Of a DNA stretch of 64,000 nucleotides, positions 20,850 to 31,557 are shown piece by piece. The DNA is from Theocolax elegans (Eukaryota; Arthropoda; Insecta; Hymenoptera; Cerocephalidae). The translations under genes were made by a program, and so were the position numbers. The stretch is taken from contig CM047425.1 in assembly GCA_026168455.1 (NCBI GenBank), forward strand, positions 45,518,362-45,582,361. Direction: 5' to 3'. Positions within the stretch are counted from its first letter, which is position 1. Every line of letters starts with the position of its first letter. The notes below the pieces were generated by a model. That model made no database searches. It was not told the DNA's origin and saw only the letters and a program-made list of their open reading frames with translations.

Positions 20850-21359
20850 TAATGTTTTTCACATTTAGGTAGCAGATACTGATTAATGATTGAAAAACAT
20901 AACAGTATAATGTAATTAAAATTGCATTATAATAAGGATTTAAAATAAATGTTCACAAAAATGTATAACAAGTATAATTATGAATCTATAAGTTACGTTA
21001 ATCATCAATAAGGAGTCAGAAACCTGTTTACTAATGGAAGAAGCTCGATTTTACCCTCGCTGATCAATTTAATACAAAAAGTCATTGGTCGGAAGATCCA
21101 CTTTAGACCACTGGACCAAAAAAATAATGTTGTAAACTTTTCAACTTGTTATATTTTTAGTTACTTACGTTACCTTAGAGTTTATTATTAAAATACGTTA
21201 ACTCAATGTATTTTTTAATAATGTGTTCTTTTATCCAATTTTTAAATAAGTTTTGTTCGAAAAATAAAAAATTTAAGAATACAAGAATATAATTAAATGA
21301 TGTATTTTAATATTAAAGTTTCAAGTAACGTATAAGTAATTATTACTAATAGTAGAGCG
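20850..21359. other. AT-rich DNA without recognised features
   Basis: I see no gene or clear repeat here. Confidence 0.5.
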
Positions 21360-21850
21360 TCAGGCCTTTGGTAAACGGTTCTTTACGAAACCCTAGAATA
21401 ATATTTCTACTATAAAAATATTAACAAAGCTTTAGTTACAGATGTTACTGACCTTTTTACAGAAGTAATAAGCAAATAACAAAAAATGCTGAAAAAATTA
21501 GTCTTGACTTTGATTACTTATAACTCAGAAACAAAACGAGATGTGCACACAAACTTATATCCAAAAGAAAGCTGAGAACGAGTAGATTAGATTTAAAAAA
21601 AATTAAGCTCAACTATATTGATTTGGTCAAAAATTATGAAAGAAATACTAAGTGGATTGATTTTTAGACTAAACTATCTTGTGATTATTGTTTCTTCCCT
21701 TACTTTTGACCAAATTAATATTTTTTAGCTTCTTTTTTTTAAATCCGATCTACCCAATCTCAGGTTTATTTTGGATTTAAGTTAGAGTGCATATCTCTTT
21801 TTGTTTCAGAGTTATAAATGATCAAAGTCAAGCCCAGATGGCAAGCTACT
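21360..21850. mobile_element. Palindromic MITE-like element (family FB3)
   Basis: Arms at 21500-21640 and 21710-21845 are reverse complements (TGACTTTGATNA(C/T)TTATAACTC ... GAGTTATAAATGATCAAAG). Related sequences lie at 27690-28030, at 38483-38885 and, as a fragment, at about 24425-24540, so this is a dispersed family. No ORF. Confidence 0.7.
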
Positions 21851-22424
21851 TCAGAAAGAACTAAAAAAGAATTCACTAAATGAATTATTTTAGAATTCTT
21901 TATAGGAATTAAAACAGAACTATGAATGAATTAGATGTATTGTATATTAATTCGAAAAACATTCATCTACTAATTGATTTTAAATTTCAAGAAAACCTTT
22001 TAACAGTTCATAGTGAACTCCCTATGTTCGCTGATTTCAGTTCATTTCAAGTTCATAAATAGTTCGTATGAAACTATATAATAGTTTGTAGAAAATTAAA
22101 TATATGTTGGATTAAAATGAATTTAAAATATGTTTAAACAATTTATGTAGATATTGTTTAGTAACACTTCGTAATATAAAATTTGTTCTGCGACTTAATT
22201 CGGAAGAATTCTTTGTGCACTTAAAAGAATTACTTTAATTATGGGCAAAAGTAACATAAAAAATGGTTCATAAAGAGTTGATTACTGTCTTTAAAGATGA
22301 ACTCGCATAAAGATTGATAATCAATTTCAATTCGCGAGGTACTGATCCAATTAAATGTTCAGTTTATGATATTCTAATATTTTATTTGGAAAATATGCTA
22401 GAAAACTGTGAAAATTGCTGAAAA

Positions 22425-23260
22425 TTGTGAAAATTTTCATTTGGAGAGTCCGCATTTATTAGGTAATAAATTTTTTTAAACTTACATCATTCATGATATT
22501 TATATATTTTGACGCGCTGAAACCAAATTTAGGGTCTATTTTACTCGTAGGTCCTTAAAATTTTGTAAAAATTGTAAAATCCATTAGAAATCTCAAAAAA
22601 ATCCTAAAATTTGTCTGTAAGAGCTTAAAATACATTTTTTATGATTTCATGATTCAGGTTTTTGTGTATTTCGATATAATTAAACTGACTGCAAAATATC
22701 ACCAGTAAATTCTCTTTTTTACTCTGAAAAAAAAGAAACTGACGTTGGAGAATTACTGTGTTTTAAAATATAATAACTCAACATTGTTGGATGCTGAAAA
22801 GAGAAACCAAGGTAAAGGGGAAAAAAGAAAAAGAAATCCGCTGCATAGGACGTTTGAAGATAGCAGAGTTCGGTACAAGCGTGCAAAAGTGGGAGCGAAT
22901 TGCTACAATTTGAGGTTTTATATTTTACCAACGGCAGTTTCTTTTTTTTCAGAGTAAAAAAAAGAATTCACTGGTGATATTTTGCAGTCAGATTAAACAT
23001 ATCGATATACACAAAAAACATAAATCATAAAGTCACAAAAAATGTATTTTAAGCTCTTACAGACAAATTTTAGGATTTTTTTGAGATTTTTCATGGTTTT
23101 TTACCAATTTTTCAAATTTTTAAGGACCTACGAGTAAAATAGACCCTAAATTTGGTTTCGGCGCGTCAAAATATATAAAAATCATGCATGATATAAGTTC
23201 AAAAAAATTTATTGCCTAATAAATGCAGACTTTTCAATGCAAATTTTCACAGTTTTCTAG
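22425..23260. mobile_element. Foldback element with ~320-bp arms (family FB4)
   Basis: The arms 22425-22745 and 22925-23258 are inverted copies separated by a ~180-bp loop. Both contain ACGAGTAAAATAGACCCTAAATTTGG or its complement in pieces. A motif from the arm, TTTCAGCGCGTCAAAATACAT, recurs in direct orientation near 23310 and 23490, so extra partial units follow to about 23525. Confidence 0.8.
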
Positions 23261-23525
23261 CATATTTTCCAAATTCAAAGAGCTTACGTGTAAAATAAAC
23301 TCCAGATTCAGTTTCAGCGTGTCAAAATACATGAGAAATGATATTTTAGTATGTTTCAAATTTCTTTATCTATTACACTGAAGACTCACCCACTTTTTTC
23401 TTTCTAAAATTTGAATTTTTCGATTTTCCAGGTGGTTTTTCTTCATTAAAAAAAATGAAGGGTTCTAAAGCAATTCTGCACCCGGATTCGGTTTCAGCGC
23501 GTCAAAATACATAAGAAATAATACC

Positions 23526-24544
23526 TCTACTCTCTGGGTCTTGCCTCTTTTTTTTGTGTGCCTGTGTTATTTTAGACATTCTTGCAGCTTTCCCTACTAT
23601 AAATGTCAAATTAGCATAATTTCATGAAAAGTGTATTGTTTTGGAAATATGGATAAATGTTATATCTGAATTTATAGTAGTTTTTCAATTTTCTATGATT
23701 TTAATAGTTGCTTAGATATATTTTTTTTATTTATGAGGTCAGAAACAGATATACAAAATATTCTTTTGCAAGTTGAACAATGAATTTTTCGCAGAATGAA
23801 CTTGTCTACTTTACACTGCATTCAAATCATTACAAATCATAACATAAATATTCGTGTATTTTGGGAGTGAAATTCTACGTGGAATATTGTAACCGAAAAG
23901 GATCTAAAATTTTACAAACAAGGAATTTCCGTCTACTGGGATAGAAAATAGTTTAAAGTTCGTATTATAAAAGAAAGTTGTAAGCATATTTTGTTACTTA
24001 GTACAATTACAGTAATTAAAGAAGTAATTGTAAACAAATTTTAATAATATTTCTTACAAAATATACAACATTTTTTTATGGAAACGTTTTATATTAAATA
24101 TGTGTACCATTGACATATAGGTTAAGGTGCTAATAATTCAAATGGAATAATTTTACTAGTACTTTTTAATAATCTCTACTGTACTAAACCTATTTCTACA
24201 TCTTCATTAATGATGATTGATTGAAGAATCATAGATAAATTATTTTTTTATTTTAATGTATACTTTCAGCAGTAATTGAATTCAATGTTTTTATTTTTTC
24301 CTGATGAATTTTTCATCCTCTTTGGGTGTCAGTACCTAGTACACTTACCATCTTATTCCAAATCAAATAATTTTTATATTTTACTTTTATTGATATACTG
24401 CGATCAAACACTTAAACTTACAAGGAGGGTCTCTGATTTCACGAAACGAATCTTTACCAAAGTCTAGGACATGATTTCTGCTATAAAAATATGAAGAAAC
24501 CAGGAGTTACAGATGTTTTGAAAATGCCTTTTTTTTATAAAATA
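23526..24544. other. AT-rich DNA without recognised genes
   Basis: Only a fragment of the FB3 palindrome family is seen (about 24425-24540). Confidence 0.5.
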
Positions 24545-25335
24545 TGTAGTATGTACTTCGAGCTTGATTTCGAACTAAAATTCAAGCAAGTCTTCGAGAG
24601 AATCTAAGAATCTTTAAACAAGATTTTTAGCGGATCTTCCAGCAGGTTTTGAACCGAGTAAGACTTCGAGCAAGACTTCGAGCTAGACTACTATACAGAC
24701 TTAGAGAGTGACATCGAGCGAGACTTGAAGCGAGACTTGAAGCGAGACTTCAAGCTAGACTTCTAGCGATATTTCCACCGAGACTTCAAGAGAAAGGCTT
24801 CAAACAAGACTTTGAGCAAGACTTCTATCGTAACTCTTATTGAGATTTCGATGGAGACTTCTAGCGAGAATCTGAGAGTGACATCGAGCGAGACTTGAAG
24901 CGAGACTTCGAACTAAACTTCCAGCGAGACTTTGAATTAGACTACAAGCTAGACATCTAGAAAAACTCGGAGTCACACATCGAACTACACTTACAGTGTG
25001 ACTTTTAGCGAGACTCTTATCCAGACTTCGATGGAGACTTCCAGCGAGAATTCGAGTGACACTTCTTGCTAGACTCTGAGACAGTCGTTAAGCAAGACTT
25101 CGAGCGAGACTTCGAGAGAAACTTCGAACAAGACTTCGAGCAAAACTTTTAGCGAGACTCTTATCGAGACTTCGAGCTAGACTACAAATCAGACTTAGAG
25201 ACTGACATCGAGACTTCAAGCTAGACTATAAGCTAGATATCGAGCTACACTTACAGTGTGACTTCTAGTGACACGTTTATCCAAATTTCCATGGAGAATT
25301 CCACCGAGAATTCAAGCGAGACTGCAGCTAGACTT
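24545..25335. repeat. Degenerate 12-bp satellite
   Basis: About 790 bp are built of variants of GAGCGAGACTTC. Many units have mutated to ctagac or tatcg forms, which put stops in every frame. One frame would read (RDFE)n and the complement (EVSL)n, but the array is not an open coding region now. Confidence 0.85.
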
Positions 25336-25704
25336 CGAGATAATATCATTCAGATATTTTAAATGCGTTTTCTATAGATAATTTTTCTTGTGAGCAAAAA
25401 TTATCCTCTACTTATCTATTGTTCATTGTTTAATATGTGTTTTTAGTTTTATAATCAAATTATGTTGAATCCTCTTAATTAGATATTTAATAGTTCTGTG
25501 ATCATGGAAATTGTGCAAACTTTCCATATATAAATTTATATTCTACTAATGAAATAGAGATAAAAATAATTTATTAATTCGATGAATTTGCTTTTATTTT
25601 TTGATTCTTTTATTATTACTCATGTATATTTTAATTCTTTCATTCGTAGTTATTTGTAAAAGTTAGTTTATAAATATTTTATTAATTTCCTTTTGTTTTT
25701 GTAG
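25336..25704. other. AT-rich DNA without recognised features
   Basis: I see no gene or clear repeat. The stretch ends in a splice-acceptor-like TTTTGTTTTTGTAG. Confidence 0.4.
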
Positions 25705-25822
25705 TGGACCAATTATCTTTAAGTTCTGAAGACGCCTCTGAAGAATCTCCTGATATAAGTGACAGTCAGATGCACCTCCTTTTGGCATTCAAACATATCA
25801 CGTATCTTTCGGAAACTTTTTA
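25705..25822 (+). other. Orphan exon-like ORF, unrecognised
   Basis: After a pyrimidine-rich acceptor (TTTTTGTAG) about 38 codons are open, with an acidic/serine-rich stretch (SLSSEDASEESPDISDS), before TAA. Together with the next exon-like ORF at 26109 it could be a remnant of a host or transposon gene. I do not recognise it. Confidence 0.25.
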
Positions 25823-25844
25823 AGTGTTGAATAAAAAAAATGAA

Positions 25845-25917
25845 GCGGGCGTCCGGTCTTGAACCCGAACCCCTTCGGATCCGAAGGCGTTCACGCTAAC
25901 CACTGCGCTACGCCCGC
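25845..25917 (-). tRNA. tRNA-like gene or pseudogene, Arg(TCG)-like anticodon loop
   Basis: On the minus strand exactly 73 nt start GCGGGCG and end CGCCCGC, a perfect 7-bp acceptor stem. A box A (TAGCGCAGTGG) and a box B (GGTTCAAGACC) are present, and a T8 run follows four bases downstream as a pol III terminator. The loop CTTCGGA matches tRNA-Arg(TCG). However, the five bases before it do not pair with those after it, and CCTTC/GAAGG pairs instead, shifting the anticodon arm. It is therefore most likely a tRNA pseudogene or tRNA-derived RNA that can still be transcribed. Confidence 0.6.
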
Positions 25918-26108
25918 ACTGGTCGTAGCGCCTGCTTATTGCTCTTATATGCTACCGATACCGTGCCGCCTCGCGATGTCGGTAATGCTGGCATCTATAT
26001 GACAAGTGGATTAAATCTACCTTGTCACAATGTACATAAACTGCTTTAAATCAATATTTGGATTGAAAATGACGTATTACTCTTCAGCTGTTGAATTTTT
26101 TAATGCAG

Positions 26109-26291
26109 GTGAAGCTTGTTGAGAAGTTTAATTTGTATGTCACTGGAGTCAAACTCAACGATATCAAGATCAAATTTTTAAAAAATTCAAAAGAAATGGT
26201 CCGGTCAATAATGAAGTTAATTATTGAAAAAGAAAAGTTGAAGGAAATGATGCTAATAGACAAAAACAGCAAAAAGGGATTACAGATTTAA
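26109..26291 (+). other. Exon-like ORF, possibly BEN-domain related remnant
   Basis: It is open from an AATGCAG acceptor for about 60 codons. The pattern VRSIMKLIIEKEKLKEM followed by a basic stretch vaguely resembles the start of BEN domains (DNA-binding). After the TAA the same frame gives FAMQFFV, which would fit decay of a longer exon. The evidence is weak and the assignment is a guess. Confidence 0.25.
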
Positions 26292-26616
26292 TTTGCAATG
26301 CAGTTTTTCGTAAGACCCTTTATTGCTTATGTTGCTTAACAGATACTTTTCACTTACTGGCAATTGTATAAAGAAATAAACATTTTAGTGTACATCCTTC
26401 CATAATTGCGTATAGTATATAACAAATTATAATAAAGTTAAAATCTTAATTTAAAAAATATAAATATCTGTATCTCAATTTTTTCAGAATTCAGAAGCGA
26501 TTATAGAAGATGTTTGACATTAATGTGTAATGTACTCCGATCTAAGAAAAATAAAAATTTTATCAAAACAAAAGTTAATTTTAATTATATTTTGAATTAA
26601 ATATATCTTAAATCTA

Positions 26617-27053
26617 AACCGACACGGTGGCGGAGTGGCGGAAACGCACCTCCGCCGGTCATGAAAGTTAAGCAGCGCCGAGCGCGGTTACTAGTTGGAT
26701 GGGTGACCGTTTTTCGGGCATAGCTTAAATGATCGGTTAGGTGTTTTTTCACATTCCACAACGTGAGCGGGAGGTGTGAGGCATTCGGTTTCGGTGTTAA
26801 AGTCTACGCAATGTGACCTTGCCACCCAAACAGAATTGTTCTCGAATACACCGCCCTTCTCGGAGGAGGTTTTCCTAAATGGCATTTATCCCAACGGGTT
26901 TGGCCACAGGTTTTCCCTCTCTCCACGGGCATAACCCCGGGCGGATGCGAGAAGGTGGGGTAAAGAGGGGGTAAAATTAGAAATGGAATAAAGGTGTAGG
27001 GGATACGTAAAAACCTGTAAAAAGGTGTACGTGGAAACTACCAAAAAAAATTT
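26617..27053 (+). mobile_element. 5S-rRNA-derived SINE with 15-bp target duplication
   Basis: Body 26617-27053 is flanked by perfect TATATCTTAAATCTA (26602-26616 and 27054-27068) and ends in an A-rich tail. Positions ~26662-26735 match the internal promoter of 5S rRNA (AAGTTAAGCAGCGCCGAGCG ... TTGGATGGGTGACCG). The first ~45 bp (ACGGTGGCGGAGTGGCGG) differ from 5S and loosely resemble a tRNA box A. The GC-rich remainder is unique in this window. Such elements are transcribed by pol III and retroposed by LINE machinery. Confidence 0.88.
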
Positions 27054-27102
27054 TATATCTTAAATCTAGTTATTCTAGACAAATAATGTAAAAAGACATT
27101 AA

Positions 27103-27640
27103 GGGGGTCATCTAATGTGACCGCCCAAAAAAAGCATATTTTTCATAATCTTTTTTCCGGAACCACTGTAGAAGAAAAAAAATTTTGGTGGTAAAAATTC
27201 CGGGTCTACTGGTGATCTGAAACAAAAAATTGCACCTACTGTCCGTACTTCAAATTATTTTTATCAAAAACTTACAAAATGATGTCGATTCTCATAAAAA
27301 AAGAAGAAAGCTGTTTTTTCGTCATAAATCATGCAAAATTATCAGTTGGAAAAAATATATCTACAAGTTTGAGGTAGGGTAGATAGGCATGATAGTGTTA
27401 GTAATGTGTTAAATTTTTAAGCCGATACGCCAGACCATTTCTGAGAAATCACCTGCGCCAGGTGCAAGTATGTCGTTTCGAGAAAAATGGAATTAAAGTA
27501 TTTGAAATTAAAAAAATCAAAGAAAAATTACCTTTATGACTAATCAGCAATACCTGGACCATCCATTATGCCTTTTGCTCAAAGAACTTATCTTCGTCAG
27601 CTTTAGCCTCTGATTTAGAGGAAAATGAGTTGCATTTGTC
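27103..27640. other. Possible truncated TTAA-type transposon end
   Basis: TTAA (27099-27102) is followed by GGGGGTCATCTAATGTGACC, reminiscent of the TTAA-GGGGGTATCC end of the element at 56856. No matching right end is found downstream. Otherwise no gene is seen. Confidence 0.3.
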
Positions 27641-27689
27641 TGCTTGACTCAAACCAGTATTAGACGAAATATTTGCATATAAAGTCTAT

Positions 27690-28035
27690 CAAATTTTAAT
27701 ACTAAATTTTCGATAAAATTTTATCTAATTATTATTTTTTCCATAAGTTTTGTCCAAATTGAGATATTTGAGCTTCTTTTTTTAAACTATGTCTACTTGA
27801 TCTCAACTATTTCATGAATTTGAGTTTGAGCAACTACGTCTATTTCTTTCCGAGTTATTGGCGATTAAGCTTAAACATATTATTTCACGATTTTTCGATA
27901 ATTGCGTATAATTTTCGTCAAACAGCCTATGAGATTGAATTGCATATGAATTCTTTCATATTTGGGTACCAGAAAACAGCTCTCAAAGTTTCAATGAAAT
28001 CCGTTTCCCGGAAGGTGGAACCCCTCCTTGTTAGT
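27690..28035. repeat. Half copy of palindrome family FB3
   Basis: Resembles one arm of 21360-21850 ('gagcttctttttttaaa..atgtctacttgatctca', 'gagttattggcgatt') and the end of 38483-38885. Confidence 0.55.
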
Positions 28036-28249
28036 AGTCAGGGCAATTTATTATCTGATTACCAACATCATACAATAAATTTAAAAATTATAAAAAATCA
28101 ATAAAAATAATAGTAAACAAAATATTCGCTTCCATCTAAATAAGTTAAAATTTAAAAGGACTAGCCAACCTTTTTCCCAAATTAAAATCTTGCATACTTA
28201 CCGTTACTTCATTTTGACAAATTATTTAGCATTTTAAGGACTTTCAATA

Positions 28250-28427
28250 TCTAAACTCTTCCAGTAGTTTAAGAAGCTTGAAATGCATTATAAAACTGGG
28301 AAAAGATTGTACTAAAAAATTAGGACAAACGAATGTTGTTTATAAATTAAAGTGCAAAGATTGTCATGCATCTTATGTCGGTGAAACAAACCGTTCACTT
28401 AAGGCTAGGATTTATGTAGTGAAATGA
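28250..28427 (+). pseudogene. Penelope-like element fragment: GIY-YIG endonuclease start
   Basis: An open segment reads TNVVYKLKCKDCHASYVGE then TNRSLKARI and ends in TGA at 28425-28427. The CX2C pair followed by ASYVGET and an R-x-LKxRI element is the typical entry to the GIY-YIG nuclease at the C-terminus of Penelope-like retroelements. Only about 55 codons survive; neither the RT domain nor the rest of the nuclease is present nearby. Confidence 0.75.
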
Positions 28428-28498
28428 AGCACTAGTACTTGATAACAATTTTATGGTTAAAAAAAGAATATACACGTCCAATTCCAAATCGGAAATAC

Positions 28499-28770
28499 TA
28501 TTTAGTTTAAATGTAAAACATTAGAAGGCTTTATTTCACCATATTATTTTACACGATAAACTACTAATTATCATAGATATAAGAGGATATTAGTAGGTCA
28601 ATCATAACTCGACTGAAATACTTAATCAATGGTGGTGCAAGTATTATTTTATTTAAAGAGCATAAAAAAGAGAGAAATTACTTTTTATTAGTTATGCAGA
28701 AATTAATTTTGCGCAAATGAGTTATTATTATTCTATAAAATTGTTTATCTACTGATGTAAAGCACGGGAA
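28499..28770. repeat. Dispersed repeat, copy 2 (pair with 2990-3257)
   Basis: Same orientation and nearly the same sequence as 2990-3257. It is followed to about 29000 by further sequence of the CAATTGCAGAAA repeat family. Confidence 0.75.
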
Positions 28771-29215
28771 GGATAGCCATTGTTTATTTAAAGAGAATAA
28801 AAAAAAAGAAGTTTCCTTTTTATCAGTTTTGTGGAAATTACTAAAAACTTTTTAAAGAGTTTAAGCAAAATATATTAAAGTTTAATTAAAAAAAAATACA
28901 ATGTATGGTATGGTAAAAAATACTTGTCGTTTATTCCGCTTTGATTTTAGTAATTTCTATTGCAGAAACTCTTTATGGAGTTTAAGCAAAATATAAGTAG
29001 AAATAGGAAGGGAGTAATAGTTAAGATTTTTTTATCAGATAATATTTTTGAAAGTGTGATTGAAAACCATACTTGCGAATGTTGACACCTTCGTAGAAAG
29101 TGTTTTATATAAAGTACTGTCTAAAGGCACAAATTCAACGTGTTTATAATACAGACCTAACACAAAGTATTTTTCATCCTGTTCCCACTGTTTTTTTATA
29201 CCGCTATGGTTCAGC

Positions 29216-29780
29216 TGCATTTACGCACTTACCTTGGAGTGGTAGAAAAGTATCTCTACTTATTTCAGTATCCATCTAATCCCCTGTAAGCTGCTAACAA
29301 TACAAATATTATTATACAATTATAAAAAATTAATTTTTACACATTTCTAATGCTGGATTTTTAGTTTTACAACCCTTACAAGAATTATAATACTAATCTG
29401 AATTACTATAAAAGTATAAACATTATTATTATTATTATTCTGCCATACATTGTTTGACTTTCACAAACTTGTCACTGTCACGTAATCATATTACTCATTA
29501 TAATCTCAGATCCGATTTATTTATATATTTTTTGTATTAAATACGGATATTCATTTATTGTAATAATAACGTTAATATATTTATAGTAATCCTACAGATT
29601 AGTATCATAATTCATAAAGTGGTTGTAAAATTGAAAATCCAGCATTATAAATGTTTAAAAATTAATTTTGTATAATTGTATAATAATATTTGTATTTTTA
29701 GCAGCTTACAGAGGATTAGATTGATACTGAAACAAGTGGAGATACTTTTCTACCACTCCAAGATAAGTGCATATATTGTT
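29216..29780. mobile_element. Foldback element with ~160-bp arms (family FB5)
   Basis: The left arm (29216-29388) is the reverse complement of the right arm (29622-29780), for example ACTTACCTTGGAGTGGTAG versus CTACCACTCCAAGATAAGT. The centre is AT-rich and contains no ORF. Confidence 0.8.
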
Positions 29781-30321
29781 TTGCAATGATCATGCTAATA
29801 GATTCATCGTTATAAGGCAATAAATATACATTTCTATTAATATTTCGGGCACTTTTCCCAGATATTTTGACCATAAGTGATCTTAATGATTTGATCCACT
29901 CTGGAAATTTATAGGCAGTTTCTGACTATAAAAAGACATCTTTTAGACAGCATTAGGTTTCCAGAGTCCGGAGCAGAATTGTTGATTTTCACTATGTAAG
30001 GTTTAAATGGCTTACAAGAGTGTGACAGCATACATTTATGATTTTAAAAGTATTTTTAATGAAAAATTTAGAAAATTTTAGAAAAAAAGTAATATTTATA
30101 TTTTTAGTGAAAAAAATCCCCTCGGAGCTACAAATTCATGAAAATTGGCATATAATGCAAAAAAGTGCTACAACTCCAACTTTGACTCTCTGTAATATAA
30201 AATAATGGTCCCGAAAAAATCTGAAAAAATTCAGGAGAACTACTGGATACTTCTAAAACATATTCCCACAGTTATTGCAATATTCATTTTTTTCATCTTC
30301 GATGTCACAGAAAGCCACCCA
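29781..30321. other. AT-rich DNA without recognised features
   Basis: No gene, RNA or repeat recognised. Confidence 0.5.

Positions 30322-30365
<44 letters not shown>
30322..30365. repeat. (TA)n microsatellite, target of a solo LTR
   Basis: A TA run that resumes at 31419 on the other side of the LTR. Confidence 0.9.
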
Positions 30366-30368
<3 letters not shown>

Positions 30369-31415
30369 AAAGGTAAGCTACATACTCTTATGCGTATGAA
30401 GCTATACCTGATAACGAGCGCGAGTGACGATCGGAAAAGCTCGTAGGTGTTGGAAAGCCCGCGCGTAAGCCGCGTAAGGACTAATAATGGTCCGACGCGC
30501 AAGCTGACTGAGGAGAGTAAATAGAGTTTATGCGAGTCATCATAGATAGACACGTCGCCGGTAACGCCTTCCTTGCTAATTCGTGGCAAGAGGACAAGAA
30601 TCGTTATCGCGGATTCTTGCTCGGGTTCTGGGTTTCGTGCCGTAAAGAACGAGTGATTTTGTGGAGTGAGTGTGCTGGTGTCGAGCGTACAGCTCCAGAG
30701 ACTCCCAGGAACCTGCGAGGACGGCGAAGTTGCCGCGCGCGAGAGCCCGACGGAGAGTAGGGAAACAGGCGAAGCCAAGCGCATCGACGGGGAGATAAGG
30801 TACGTGGTGCACCACTCGCGAGCCGCCGAAGCCGTAAAGACTCTCTCTTTACGGCGATAACTTTAAGTTAGGAATCGACTGATCTCGCGCGACGGCGAGG
30901 AAGCTAACGGGCGACCGCGTACGCGTGCTAGAAAGAGAGAAAGTACGAGTAACCCCGGTGGTTACACCTCGTCGCGAGACCTCACGCGGCCTATATACGG
31001 CTTTTGTTAAATCTTTGTTCTATGTTAAACTGTATTTATATTTCTTTAACTTAAATAAAATTCATATGTAATCAATATCCGAGTACGAGTTTGATTATTG
31101 ATTACCGGCGTACGTTATTCCCGTTATCCCGAATACCGCCCTCTCCGTTTTAGGAGCGGCCGAGGTAAACTTACCGCGAATTTATCCCTTTTATTCGCGG
31201 TCCTTTTCAGCTCACGACGCTTTAGCTGTACAAAGACGCGAGATCGGCAAGTGATCTCGCGGTTGTTAACGGACATCGCAACGGTAGGTCGTGCGCGGGG
31301 TTCACTCATTTGAATCCGCCGCGCACTCTCGGAGCACCGCCTAGGGAGTATAACTAGGCAGTGCCGTAGCAACCGATCCCTTTACCCCTACTGACGCGAA
31401 AGATTGTACCCCGTT

Positions 31416-31418
<3 letters not shown>
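30366..31418 (+). mobile_element. Solo LTR related to the Ty3 element
   Basis: This 1053-bp CpG-rich block starts TGTAAAGG and ends CCCCGTTACA; the last ten bases are identical to the Ty3 LTR end. It is flanked on both sides by ATATAT. AATAAAATTC near 31055 could be a polyadenylation signal, which gives the plus orientation. No internal region is present, as expected after LTR-LTR recombination. The open frames within are composition artefacts. Confidence 0.8.
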
Positions 31419-31474
<56 letters not shown>

Positions 31475-31506
31475 ATAAATATAACCAAAGATATTATAAG
31501 GCGTAG

Positions 31507-31557
<51 letters not shown>
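31419..31557. repeat. (TA)n microsatellites
   Basis: Two TA runs are separated by about 40 bp of ordinary sequence. Confidence 0.9.

Noticed and set aside
25845..25917. Functional tRNA-Arg
   Set aside because: The anticodon stem does not pair in the canonical register, so I call it tRNA-like only.
30305..30860. 159-codon minus-strand ORF in the solo LTR
   Set aside because: It extends into a TA repeat (IYIYIY) and lies within a CpG-rich LTR; no domain is recognised.
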